A stretch of DNA of 64,000 nt. It comes from Orobanche coerulescens (lineage: Eukaryota > Streptophyta > Magnoliopsida > Lamiales > Orobanchaceae). Every line of letters starts with the position of its first letter. The first letter of the stretch is position 1. The stretch spans positions 67,444,001-67,508,000 of the forward strand of contig CM065817.1 of NCBI GenBank assembly GCA_033398695.1. Direction: 5' to 3'. Under the pieces are notes generated by a model. The model saw only the letters and a program-made list of their open reading frames with translations. It did no database searches and was not told where the DNA came from. This document shows, piece by piece, positions 1 through 9,776 of this stretch. Both the position numbers and the translations under genes were made by a program.

Positions 1-299
1 ATATTATATGCAATAGAATAAGTTATATATATAACAACAAGTCAACAAGAGTTATATATATGTTCAAGATAAAAGCTAGAGTTGCATGACAACTTCCAAA
101 TATCTCAAAATATATAACAATCGTAAATCACAGTAGCTCATTCTCTCAACCTAAATTAATTGAATCACAAATTAATGAGCATATTATCGGTCCTTCTTGG
201 ACTCATGAGGGTCTTACAAAAGGAAAACGAATTATACTAAAATTCGAAAGACACCAAAATCACAAAAACAAGGTCATTTTAGTATGTTGAAATTTGACT
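1..299. other. AT-rich intergenic DNA
   Basis: No gene, RNA or recognisable repeat is seen in this stretch. Open frames here are short and lack codon structure. Confidence 0.5.
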
Positions 300-470
300 T
301 GGTCCATTTCGGTCGGTTGATCGACTGACCGAGAACCGAACCAAATTAGTTCGGTTCGGTTCTGTTTTTTTGTTTTTCGGTTCGGTCTTCTTCGGTTTCG
401 GTTTTTCGATTCTTTTTTCTGATTTTTTCGGTTCGGTTTTCGATTTTCGGTTCCGAAATGCCACCCCTAG
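300..470. repeat. TTCGGTT-rich repeat, likely remnant of a short DNA element
   Basis: The stretch is made of degenerate GGTTCGG / TTTCGGTT units and ends in TGCCACCCCTAG. That ending resembles the outer end of GGTTCGG-rich non-autonomous elements common in plants, but no matching left end is visible, so it may be a truncated copy. Open frames in it on both strands are only translations of the repeat. Confidence 0.45.
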
Positions 471-744
471 ACTAAAGTACAAGACCTTATTTAATAATTT
501 TTTAAAAAAAAATATTCAAGTGCTAAAATTAATAAACTTTATATCCCATTTCCATCGTTTACTACCAAAAGCAGATAGTTTATCGCCGGTAATATCACGT
601 GCACAAACTTTTTTTTTTTTTTTTTTTTTGTTAACAGTGAACAAACAGTTTTTTTGCCTAATCCTTTTCTAGTTTTTATCGATCGTCTTAGTTGGTATAT
701 CACACTTCCAATCGGGTAATGCCAAACGGTCAAACCCTCAACGC
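471..744. other. non-coding DNA with a poly-T tract
   Basis: Contains an A-run near 505-515 and a long T-run at about 609-629. No gene is supported. If the exon proposed at 745-850 is real, this stretch would include the core promoter of the host gene, but no convincing TATA box was found. Confidence 0.35.
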
Positions 745-850
745 ACAGCCTTACTGTCGTCTTTCTCTGCTAAATCAGCCGCCGCCAGTACCTCTTAATC
801 GGTCGTCGCCAGCCACGCCACCGTCCGTCGTCGACATCAACTCCAGGCGA
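745..850 (+). promoter_or_regulatory. possible 5'UTR exon of the RAB5IF-like gene
   Basis: A GC-richer, pyrimidine-rich stretch (CCGCCGCCAG, CGTCGTCGAC) stands out from AT-rich surroundings and ends at a plausible donor, GCGA|GTAATG at 850/851. The first coding exon at 4285 begins directly after an acceptor (TTTCAG|ATG), so an upstream non-coding exon is required. This is the best candidate seen; it would make a 5'UTR intron of about 3.4 kb. Transcript data are needed to confirm it. Confidence 0.35.
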
Positions 851-1535
851 GTAATGTATGCTGTATGAGTTTTTTGTTCGTTTATTCATGAGTAAATTGA
901 GTCTGAACTCTGATTTCACCTAGACGGTATTTCACGAATTGCTACTAGATTTTCCATTTTGAGTAGTGTTTTTGGGCATTATTCCGGTATTGAATTTTGT
1001 ATTGTTGGTTTGTAGCAACTTGCATCGAGTGATACGTATGCTTTGTGCTTTTCTTTCCTCTTTCTTGGAGATACGTGTGATTTGTGCCTGAGGAAAATTC
1101 ACTAAAATTTTCTTGAGTCTAGTGTTTGCTTAAGGTTCAGCGACTTGGTTTAGTTAGAATGTATCATTATTGTGCAAAAGGTACTTTTCTTGACATTGCA
1201 GTACTTTTCTGTTTAAATTCATCTCATCCTTTTTTTTTTTTAAATCTAAATTATGATATTTGGTCTGTAGTCCTTTATTATTTTAATCTTAGATATTTCC
1301 GTTTCAGTAGCTAGAATAAACTCGCTGCAGTCCTGAGGATCTTTGCTGGTAGCTTTGCTGTGGGATGAGTTTTCTTCTATTTACTATTTTAGATTCCTTT
1401 GTTTGCTTTTACTTGAATTTATACATTGATTTAAATTTCTTTGGGAGCTTAGATTTATACTGGAACTTTGTGAGTTGTTTTCCATGAGTCTATCCTGGGT
1501 ACTTTGAGCACTTGTACGGTGTTTATTGGGGTTCC
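851..1535. other. non-coding, probably 5'UTR intron
   Basis: T-rich sequence without a supported gene. It fits an intron if the exon at 745-850 is real. Confidence 0.3.
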
Positions 1536-2127
1536 ATAGTTGTTAAAGAGGTGCACCTCAGGCGCAAGGCGTGCGGGTAAAAAGGTAGGTCCCTTTTTAA
1601 GCTCAAAGGCGGGCGACCTTACGCATCTCTGCCACATTCATCTTTTGCACGTGACACTGTTTTACAGCCCAACACTCGGTGCCATATAACAGCACAGGCC
1701 TAATTGCCGTGCGGTAAAATTTACCCTTTAATCTATGAGGCATGCCAGGATCACATAAAACCCCTGTGGCACTCTTCCACTTCAACCACCCTGCCTTTAT
1801 TCTGTGAGCCACATCGCCATCTAGCTCTCTATCATTTTGGATAATAGATCCAAGATACCGAAAGAAAGTGGATCCATGAACAACTTTTCCATCAAATGTT
1901 ATTTTATTTGTTATTTCAGAATATTTTAAAAGCTATTTTTATTGGCCTGCACTTTAATTTTAATAGTTATTAAGATTTTTGTGGATAGTTACATTTTTTT
2001 GTCATTATGTGTTCATAAATTTTGTAATTTTATTAATTTTAATTTTTAATTTTTGTGCGTCTCAGCTTGCGCCTCAGGCTATAGGAGTCTGTATCATCTT
2101 GATGCGCCTTTTGCCTTTAGCAACTAT
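1536..2127. mobile_element. non-autonomous inverted-repeat element, GGCG family, copy 1
   Basis: The left end reads ATAGTTGTTAAAGAGGTGCA and the right end, read on the other strand, ATAGTTGCTAAAGGCAAAAG, giving imperfect terminal inverted repeats rich in GCGCCTCAGGCGC-type motifs just inside. No clear target-site duplication was found. The middle holds a piece of a LINE reverse transcriptase on the minus strand. Related ends occur at 4756-5485 and 7751-8184 and possibly 6400-6561. The superfamily (hAT-like or other) cannot be decided from this window. Confidence 0.55.
1621..1905 (-). pseudogene. LINE reverse transcriptase C-terminal fragment inside an inverted-repeat element
   Basis: Read on the minus strand from 1905 to 1621 one frame gives FRYLGSIIQND, then HRIKAGWLKWKSATGVLCD, then LKGKFYRTAIRP, LLYGTECWAVK and NVAEMR. 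These are characteristic of the end of the reverse transcriptase domain of plant LINE elements (LGSI, TAIRP and LYGTECW motifs). The similarity stops abruptly after AEMR, where the next expected residues are replaced by the GGCG-rich end of the surrounding element. The catalytic part of RT is absent. It is best read as a captured or nested LINE scrap of about 95 codons with no function of its own. Confidence 0.7.
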
Positions 2128-2599
2128 GTGTGGTTCTAAAAATAACTAAGCTTCATTCATGTTGATGCGGTGCTTATATATATTGCCGGTGCGTGTAAAT
2201 GGTTACTAAATGATTAATATATCAAAAGTTTTGGTTGTAGGCTTAAAAATAAGCGCTCACATTTTTTATTTATTTCGAATTAGAACTCAATTTTGGCCAA
2301 TCAAAAAGGTTTTGGAATATTTGGTTTTGTTATGATTCTAGCATTATTTTGTTAGCTTTTTTTTGTTGAGGACCTACACGGACGAGTCATTTATTTTATA
2401 TTCTTGTGGAAAATAGGCTTAAACCTCTCTACTGAAAATGAGTTTCTTGCTCTTTATGTTACGGAAAAGGTGTGATTTCGAGCTTTCACAAGCTCAAATT
2501 CAAGCTTTTTTTTAACAAACCAAGACTCTGTTTTTTGGGCTTAATTTCAGCACAACACAATTCAGTTCAGTTCAAGTTCAATTTATCACAGTTTAGTTT
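2128..2599. other. non-coding DNA
   Basis: No supported gene. From about 2480 the sequence is rich in AAGCTCAAATTCAAGC-type words that continue after the AT-rich block, at 3215-3356 and 3965-4160, suggesting a larger, older non-autonomous element into which other repeats were placed. Confidence 0.3.
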
Positions 2600-3205
2600 G
2601 GTTCAGCTTTAGAATCAATATTATTGATTACTATTATTTTTATTATTAGTAGTATTTATATTATCAACAACATTCTATATAATAACTAAAATTGTTATTT
2701 TATTATTATTTTTTTAATATAAATAATTTATACACTATTGTTGTATATATTGTTTCTAATACGATTAATTATTATGAGTACTATTGATATTAATATTATT
2801 AATATTGATCTTAATCTTATTATTACATATTTTTTGTTTTTGTTTTTGTTGTAATATAAATAATAATAATTATTGGACATATTGTTATCTATTTTATTAT
2901 TAATTATTAATATTAATATTAATATTATCAATAGTTTTATATATACTTTGTAGTATTATGAATAATTTTATTATTATTATTGTTGTAATATAAATTATTT
3001 TAGTGTTGTTGTATCTGTTGTTATGTGATATTATTACTCTTTATATTAATACTATCAGTGATATTATATATAATTTATTATTATTATTATTATTTTTATT
3101 ATTATTGTTATTATTTTATTTATTATTATTTATTATTAGTATTTTTATTGTTGTAATATATATTATTATTATTATTGTTGTTATATATATTGTTATTAGT
3201 TAAGT
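2600..3205. repeat. AT-rich low-complexity block, TTA/ATT repeats
   Basis: About 600 bp composed almost wholly of A and T with runs of (TTA)n/(ATT)n, for example near 3077-3130. Open frames on both strands consist of I, L, N and Y only and are not genes. Confidence 0.8.
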
Positions 3206-3356
3206 GCAGAGTTAAGTGCAGTGCAGCAAAATTCAGTTCAGTTTACTTGAGTAAAATTCAGCTCAAAAGAACAGAGCCTAAATGAGCTCTTTTACGAGCC
3301 ATGCTCGAGTTACGCTCGTTAATGCTTAAACGAGTCTTTACCAGCTAAGCTCGTCG

Positions 3357-3955
3357 ACTAGGTTGCACGGACACGGATATGTTGCACGAACATGGATAAC
3401 GATAAGGCAAAGTTTATAAACATAGGACACAGACATGACGCGGGTATTTGATTTTTTTTTTCTTCTACATATTATATGTATAGAAACATGTATAGAGCAT
3501 TGAAATTTATCAATTATCATATTTCATTGTCAAATCCATAATTCAGTAAGTCTATCATTCTTTCAATAATCAAGTCTATTAATCAATTTCCTAGTTCGTT
3601 TATATTTTTTAGAAGACTCTTCAAGAGAGACAAGCAGAGAGAGATAGAGCAGAGAATCAATTAGTAACCTGTAAAGTAAAAGTACCTATTGATTTGTTGA
3701 ACCTTCAGCCGCGGGCCTGCAACAGATCGGACAGAGAGGGAGAGGGGGAGAGAGAGAGGGAGGGAGGGAGGGAGGCTGTTCTGATGATCTGTGCCCGTGC
3801 TGTGCCATATCCGTGTGACCGTGTCCGGCCCGCACAGCACATGGGACATGACACATGCATGTCGGACACGTTTTCATCCCGTGTCTGAGCCTTGTCTGTG
3901 TCCAAACTGTGTCCGATGCAGCCACACCTCCTGTTTTAGGTGTATCCATGATCCT
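3357..3955. mobile_element. non-autonomous element with 9-bp target duplication
   Basis: The word AGCTCGTCG occurs at 3348-3356 and again at 3956-3964, directly outside an approximately 600-bp unit. The unit starts ACTAGGTTGCACGGACACGG and ends TGTATCCATGATCCT; the reverse complement of the end (AGGATCATGGATACAC) matches the start imperfectly. The interior is full of GTGTCCGACACG-like words, and holds a GA microsatellite. Nine-base duplication suggests a Mutator-like origin, eight bases a hAT one; both are compatible here. No transposase is encoded. Confidence 0.6.
3730..3774. repeat. GA/GGGA microsatellite
   Basis: A purine tract of GAGAGGGAGAGGGG and (AGGG)n units. Several overlapping open frames on both strands cross it but are repeat translations. 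Confidence 0.8.
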
Positions 3956-4284
3956 AGCTCGTCGGACATGCTAAAATATTTTTTTACAAGTGACATTGAT
4001 ATGTTTAAACTGAATGTGTTTCACATGAGCCGAGCTCCAGTTCTACAATAAAAGCTCCTACGGAGGTTGAGCCATACTTGAGCCCATCCAAAAAGTATAC
4101 TGTAATCGAGCCGAATTTGAGCCAGGATTTTTTTTGGATAAATTGGGCTAGTTTGCAACCCTAAGTGTGATATTCACTGTTCCTGAAATCAGCTTTAAGT
4201 TTTACCGTGAGTATTTATTTGTTGTTTTTGAGAAATTTTATTCCTTTTCCAGGTGACAAACAGTTTCTGGATTAACAATTTCAG

Positions 4285-7200
4285 ATGAGAGAAAGGAAAT
4301 CAGTTAAATTGAATCCTCAACAACAGCAGCAGCATCAGAATGGTCACTTGTCCCCATTTAAATTGTCAAAGCTATTAGATCCTGATGCTTCTTGGGACAA
4401 GGTTTCAACGTTAATGTTTTTGTGTTTTTGATTTATTTATGAGTTCCAGAGCTGAATTTCAATGCTGTTGGGCAGCATTCAAATAGAAAATATTTTCTAT
4501 GGATGAACTTAACTGAAGTTAGAGAATAAAATTGGACTAGTGGGCATATATAATTGCATAATTTGGGACATATATCTATTTATATTAAATTATATTAACA
4601 TTCCTTCAAAGCACATAGAGCTTAATGTGAAGGCTTTATTAAAAACTAGTTTATTTGTTGGGCGCTACATTTGCTTGTATAATATATTCTTGGTATATGA
4701 ATATTGTTCAGCTAAAATTTATGCCATCCTAATATCTGTAATAGCTATTGTGAATCAATGTTGTAAAAGGCGTTCGAGGCGAACGCCTCGAGGCCAGGCG
4801 GTGCCTCTTCCACCTTTGCTGAGGCCTACGCCTCTCCAGTGTGAGGTGCACTTGAGGCGCATCTGTGGTGGCTTCTCCAAGGCGAACCCACGAGGCGTTT
4901 CACCTTAAAAAAAATTCCCGGGGGAGAAGTGAGAAAGCCTGGTCGGAGACGAGAAGTGATAGGCTGAGAGCGGCGAGCGGGTTGGATGTGGACAAGTGAG
5001 TTATAAAAGGATTAGGGTTTTAACTTTTATGACCTAACTACCCTTGGTTTTATGAATATATGTTGAATTACTATTCTGCTATTAAGTTCACGAGTTTTGC
5101 TCTCTTTTTTTTTTCTAAAAAAATAGAACTTAAAATTGTTATTAATTAAAAAGTATTTAAAATTTTGAAAATTAACAAAAGATAATCAAATATCAAAATT
5201 TAATTAAAATATTGGCAGAGAAAGCAATTTAATTTATTAAAAAACGTAACCTAATTTATACATCTTTCTGATTTTAATCAATGAAAAATCAAATAAAATT
5301 GAGGTTTCGCCTCAACGTATTTTAGTTATTTATTTTTTACTTTTTTGCAACATTGCTATGTTTTTGTGAGATTTTTAGATTTTTTTATTTTTAATTAAGG
5401 CTTACGCCTCAATGTGCCTCAGGCTTACGCCTCGACTCGTCCAGCCAAAACACCTCATACTCACCTAGTGTCTGTTAAAACATTGGTATCAGTAACAAAA
5501 TTAACAAAGCTTTATTCTGGGAAACACCGAGTCTTTTGTATAATGAGTTACTACCTCCGTCCAGCCCGAAGTGCTACATTTCATTCAAAAAAGTGTATCT
5601 GTTTGGAAGTGTTACATTAATTAAATACCTCAAATCACATCAAAACAATCATCTTTTACTTTTTATTCTCTACCATACACTCATTATCAATATCTTTTAC
5701 TCTACACCACACACTCACCACCAATACTTGCAAAACTTACACATCTATCATATCAAATCCTTCTCCTAAAATACACCAATTTTACTCCAAATTTTGCACT
5801 TCGGCTGGGATGGGGGGAGTATATAGCATGCTGAATACAAATGAGGCTTACAACTGCAGTTCACTTGTCTATCTAACATTAATGTTATGTATTGCGTGAG
5901 AATTTGCAGTTGGTAGTTTCCTTATGAATCCCAACCTCTACACACGAAATTGGGATACAATGAATTGGAAAGTCTATTAGAAACTTGTTCGATGGAACAA
6001 TGTAATCCTTGTGAATGACTAATTACTGTCATTCTCTTTGTCACAGGATCAGCTTGGGGATGTACTTCATTGGATTAGACAAGCATTGGCCCTTGTGTGT
6101 GGATTACTTTGGGGTTCAATTCCTTTAGTTGGGGGCATATGGTTTCTTTTGTAAGTTAATGCTTCTTGTAATCTTATTCTTGTTTGGAGTTGATGTTTTT
6201 GGTCAATTTTCCCTATGTATATGTATCGTAGAGTTTGCATATAATTTAAATGTCTCAACAAATCGGACATGATTTGCATTTGGAACACATACTATTCAGA
6301 TCTAAACCCGTATATAAAAAAAATTACATTCCTTTTTTTCCGTGCTTGCAAAAGAATCATGTATATGAAAAAAGCATAAGCAAGCCATATATTCTATTAT
6401 TGTTCTAAATATCCCCACTTATTCCCCGCCTAAACACTAGACTCCCCTTGACCGCCTACGTTTTTCTTCTGATTAGGCCCAACTTAATCCCACCTATACC
6501 CCACCTACCCAGGCCCGTCCTAGGTGCCTAGCTCTAGCGCTTAACGCTTTTTAGAACATTGACTTGGACACGGGTGTCGAACACTAGTACTTATCCGGGT
6601 GGTGGACCTTTTCTTGTCTAAAATTTATGATACGCTAACACAGCTAAACCTGACCCAAAATTTGAATACAAACCCTTGGAGGTCAGGCACATGCTTTCAG
6701 GCATTACGCCTCGAGGCACATGAGGTGTTGGCTCCAAGAAACTGCATTATTTTGGTCCTTTTCAACAAGGAGAAGAAATAGAAGCCAGAAAGCCAAACCC
6801 TTATCCTTGTTTTAGATCACAAGAGAGATCATGCGGAGACCTGAGAGGACAGAGGAGAATGCTGGCCTACACAAAACTCTATCAACATAGTTGTTCTCAG
6901 AATCAGATGTGACTTGAGAAGTCATTCTCCTTTCTTCGTCTCTACTTTCTTTCAAATTCTTCTTCTCCTGTTACTTTTAAGTCCCGAAGCTTCAGCCTCA
7001 ATACTGTCACTGCTGGGCCAGTCATCTTCCGGGTTCGCCCACTGCTTGAATAGATGTCGTGCTTTGGCACAGAGGTAATGGTAATCGATTCCTATTACTT
7101 TCTCCTAAACAAAAGAATAAGAGATCTGTTTCCCTACTTAGCCTAGTCTTCTTTGCGTATCAGCTCAAGCTGTTCGCGGCGAAGTAAGGACCACGGCGGT

Positions 7201-8767
7201 CCCCGGCGAGAAGTCCAATCCCACTAGTCAAAGCATCTAGACTAGAATGAAAGATTCTTCCTGATCTCGTTACCAACGTTACAAAATAGAAATATGAACT
7301 GTAGTGGCAAGCAAAAGCCGCATGCGGGGAGACCCGCACGTACGTTTTTTGTTGCAACTAACTCTTGCCTTCTAAACTTCTTTATATCGAGGGATGAGGT
7401 ATTCGTGCGAGCCTTTTTTCTTGTTTAAAAAATGGGCTCGTCATACCTCCAAAAAATCAATGGAGGAAACACCCAAAGAGAGGATCTTGCACATCCGAAA
7501 AGCTGGCTAGTGCCTGAAAGGCGGGTTTTTGAAGCTGTGCCGTGACTTGAGCCCACCTTGTGGGTGAAAGGTCATGGCAGGCTTTTGGGACGAGTTTTTG
7601 GGTACACTTCTTCTGCTCACAAAGATGACGGTCGAGGAATGAGAAATAGAATTCACTCAAAGCTTCAGGCAAAAGAGAGGTACTTTGCATCAACCTACGC
7701 CATCATCAATCTTCGCCAGGGTATATGCTGATTCCAGCTTATCACCAAACATAGTTGTTAAAGGCGCGCCTCAGTTGCGCCTCAGGCGCAAGGCGCGCAG
7801 AAAAAAAGGCAGGTCGCCTTTTAAGCCTCCAGGCGCGCCTCAAGCGTTTGTTCATACGCCCTTACAATAAACATGTGTAGCATTTGATTTAGTACTATTT
7901 TCATTCAATAATTGTTGTTTTTTGAATGGTATTATGAAAAGTGATAATGTTATTTGAGTGTGTCTATTATTTTTTTGACGTTTCCTCAAATACATATAGC
8001 ATTTCTATACCAGCAAAAATTAATTATTTAGTTAAAATTCTGGTATATCGCATATTATTTATTATGTTCTTGTGAGTTCTTATTAGGTAAAAGTTAAAAT
8101 AAAAAAGGAGGACGTTGAGGCCTATGTATCTCCCTCACTAGAGCGGAACGCCTCAAACCTTTCTCACATCTCTCAAAACATTGTTGGAGACGATTAAGAA
8201 GGCTTACGTTTTTATGCATAGGATCAAATTATTAAACTCAAGACCATGAAGTTCTGACCATGTTGCTACCATGATGCACTGCATTCTGCATCAACTTTTC
8301 CGAATAAAATAGGCTATTTCCACCTGAATAACAATAAATTGCTGTTGCATGGCAGTCATGAGTTAAAGGCAATGGCCGCCACCTGATGTATAAATAATAG
8401 CATTATTTATATTTTATGGGATGATTCTGTTTTGCTTTTTCACTTTGAAACGTAAAACTTTTTATAATCATTTGTAGTGGTGTTTGATGTTCAGGTTTGT
8501 GGTGTTTTCCTCTGGGATTATCTATGGTTACTATGCTCTTGTGCTGAAAGTTGATGAAGAAGAGTTTGGAGGTCATGGAGCCCTTCTTCAAGAAGGACTA
8601 TTTGCCTCAGTATCCCTCTTCCTGGTATGTGTTTGCATAATCTTTGGTCCGGTCCGTCACCCGTATCTAATCTTTTCGGAAAAGAATTTTTTTTTACTAA
8701 CCATCCTTTTCATTATCCTGCTGTTCAGCTGGCGTGGATTCTAGCATACAGTTTGGCACACTTTTGA
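4285..8767 (+). CDS. RAB5-interacting family (RAB5IF/OPTI-like) small membrane protein, 4 coding exons
   Basis: Coding exons are 4285-4401, 6047-6150, 8495-8624 and 8729-8767. Donors are AAG|GTTTCA, TTT|GTAAGT and CTG|GTATGT; acceptors are TCACAG|GAT, TTCAG|GTT and TTCAG|CTG. Lengths 117, 104, 130 and 39 give 129 codons plus TGA with matching phases. The N-terminus is polar with a Q run (residues 12-16), then SKLLDPDASWDKDQLGDV precedes the conserved WIRQALALVCGLLWG segment. Hydrophobic stretches lie near residues 47-60, 62-82 and 107-127, so about three membrane spans; LKVDEEEFGG sits between spans. The family (human C20orf24/RAB5IF) is an ER membrane protein that partners TMCO1 in the multipass translocon and has also been tied to respiratory complex assembly; the plant role is not known. 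The start follows an acceptor directly, so the 5'UTR is spliced. All introns contain transposon debris, yet the frame is intact, which argues the gene is live. Confidence 0.85.
4756..5485. mobile_element. non-autonomous inverted-repeat element, GGCG family, copy 2 (in intron)
   Basis: The left end CAATGTTGTAAAAGGCG is mirrored by the right end, which on the other strand reads CAATGTTTTAACAGAC. Just inside both ends are GAGGCGAACGCCTCGAGGC and GGCTTACGCCTCAATGTGC-type words. The centre is AT-rich. It sits in the intron between coding exons 1 and 2 of the RAB5IF-like gene. No clear target duplication was seen. Confidence 0.5.
5551..5819. mobile_element. Stowaway-type MITE
   Basis: The left end CTACCTCCGTCCAGCCCGAA and the right end, read on the other strand CTCCCCCCATCCCAGCCGAA, are the classic CTCCCTCCGTCCC inverted repeats of Stowaway elements, with TA on each side (5549-5550 and 5820-5821). 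Length is 269 bp and there is no coding capacity. Stowaway elements are mobilised by Tc1/mariner transposases. It lies in the first coding intron of the RAB5IF-like gene. The two arms have drifted, so the insertion is not recent. Confidence 0.85.
6400..6561. mobile_element. possible short GGCG-family element
   Basis: Begins TTGTTCTAAATATCCCC and ends GCTTTTTAGAACATTG; the outermost ten bases are complementary, and the interior has CGCCTAAACACTAG and CCTAGGTGCCTAG words like those of the larger GGCG elements. Short and diverged, so the call is tentative. It lies in the second coding intron of the host gene. Confidence 0.35.
6830..7740. other. probable insert of mitochondrial DNA (NUMT)
   Basis: Composition changes from the AT-rich intron to balanced sequence with words typical of plant mitochondrial DNA, and a group II intron domain V-like hairpin sits at 7314-7347. 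No open frame is convincing, as expected for a mitochondrial intron or spacer. The borders are approximate: the left edge lies between the GGCG-like words ending near 6735 and 6850, the right before the element at 7751. It sits within the intron between coding exons 2 and 3. An alignment to mitochondrial genomes would settle this; without it the call rests on the hairpin and composition. Confidence 0.45.
7314..7347 (+). ncRNA. group II intron domain V-like hairpin
   Basis: The stretch AAGCCGCATGCGGGGAGACC followed by CGCACGTACG matches the layout of domain V in plant organelle group II introns (AGCCGTATGC, GGGGAAACCC-type stem, GCACGTACGG). The stem GCGGG/CCCGC and the flanking GC...ACGTACG are kept, but the base of the helix after ACGTACG is TTTT instead of GTTC. 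This is a relic in nuclear DNA and is not expected to splice. Confidence 0.5.
7751..8184. mobile_element. non-autonomous inverted-repeat element, GGCG family, copy 3
   Basis: Starts ATAGTTGTTAAAGGCGCGCC, nearly the same as the element at 1536, with GCGCCTCAGGCGCAAGGCGC just inside. The right side carries GGAACGCCTCAAACC and ends near CTCAAAACATTGTTG, whose complement CAACAATGTTTTGAG resembles the other family ends. The right border is uncertain. It lies in the intron before coding exon 3. Confidence 0.5.
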
Positions 8768-9598
8768 TTAGTTTATTCTAGACTTGTATCCTTGCACTTT
8801 ATCTCTCCAGCAGATGGTAATTGGGCGTTTTAGTTTGTTATTATTGTTACGAGATGAGATTCAGTGCTTGAACTCATATTGGGTAGTCGAAAGCTCTGGC
8901 ATATTTTTGTAGTGGCTCTTATCTTCAGTGGGCATTATTATGCCCCTATATTTATTGTTTTGCTTCTTATGATTTTGTTTCGTTTTGTTTTATTTTTCGA
9001 GGTACATTTGTTTAAGCATTCCTTGTAGCGCCGTTGCATTCAAACATGTTGATGCTGATCTCCCTCAATAATACACAGTAATTTTATTTTCATTATTTAG
9101 CAAACTAATTATCTAATGCTTACCGAGTCAGTTACAGCCCAGTCCCGCTGTTGGTCATTTCAGGGGTCATCTCCTCTCAAATTGAATCTTGTTGTGTCAC
9201 TCTCAGTCTGCGTACAAATTTTCTTATGGGTAAATGGGGATAAAGGGAAAGAAACGGGAAGAGTTTTCCTATGCAATTATGTTATGATGATTATGACTAG
9301 AAGTCTACTGAACAGTACTGTTCTCACAATTCGAAAATAAAAATGGAAATAAAAAATTAAAATTACAGAAAAGTTTTTGGAAATGTCATAAAGCTGAGGT
9401 GATTGAAACTTTTTTGCAAGAATATCTCGTATAGTGCAGACAAATCAGATGTATTATCACTAAAGATACAACGTCTGACATTCTCGATAATTAAAATTGA
9501 AGCTTCGGCAAATTGGTAATGATGCGAGAATTTAGCACTATAAACTTTATGCTCGAGACTTTGGAATATGCAGAAAATACTATGTATGCTTGTGATTC
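8768..9598. other. 3' flank of the host gene, no other gene seen
   Basis: The first few hundred bases probably hold the 3'UTR and polyadenylation region of the RAB5IF-like gene. The rest is AT-rich and has no supported feature; short open frames on both strands lack any recognisable motif. Confidence 0.4.
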
Positions 9599-9662
9599 GA
9601 TAATCTTTTTGCATACTCTGTTAGTTTACAGATAATCTTTTTGCATACTCTGTTAGTTTGCA
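9599..9662. repeat. direct tandem duplication, 2 x 32 bp
   Basis: The 32-bp unit starting GATAATCTTTTTGCATACTC is present at 9599-9630 and 9631-9662 with one A/G difference near the end. The near identity suggests a recent slippage or repair event. Confidence 0.9.
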
Positions 9663-9776
9663 GATTCTCCTATTTATATGCTTCCAAATATGTGGGAATA
9701 AATCATGCAATATTAAATCTTTGGGCATTAATTGGTTTAATTATCCATGTAACAAGCATATTTATTACACTTTATA

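Noticed and set aside
2728..3203. Open frames of 60-67 codons in the AT-rich block
   Set aside because: Translations of TTA/ATT low-complexity DNA.
3686..4051. Several overlapping frames on both strands
   Set aside because: They translate the GA microsatellite and the GTGTCC-rich element; none has a family motif.
4540..4908. Open frame of 122 codons
   Set aside because: It spans intron sequence of the RAB5IF-like gene into a GGCG element; its last part translates the repeated GAGGC words.
9116..9340. Open frame of 74 codons downstream of the host gene
   Set aside because: No splice context, no motif, and composition like the surrounding non-coding DNA.
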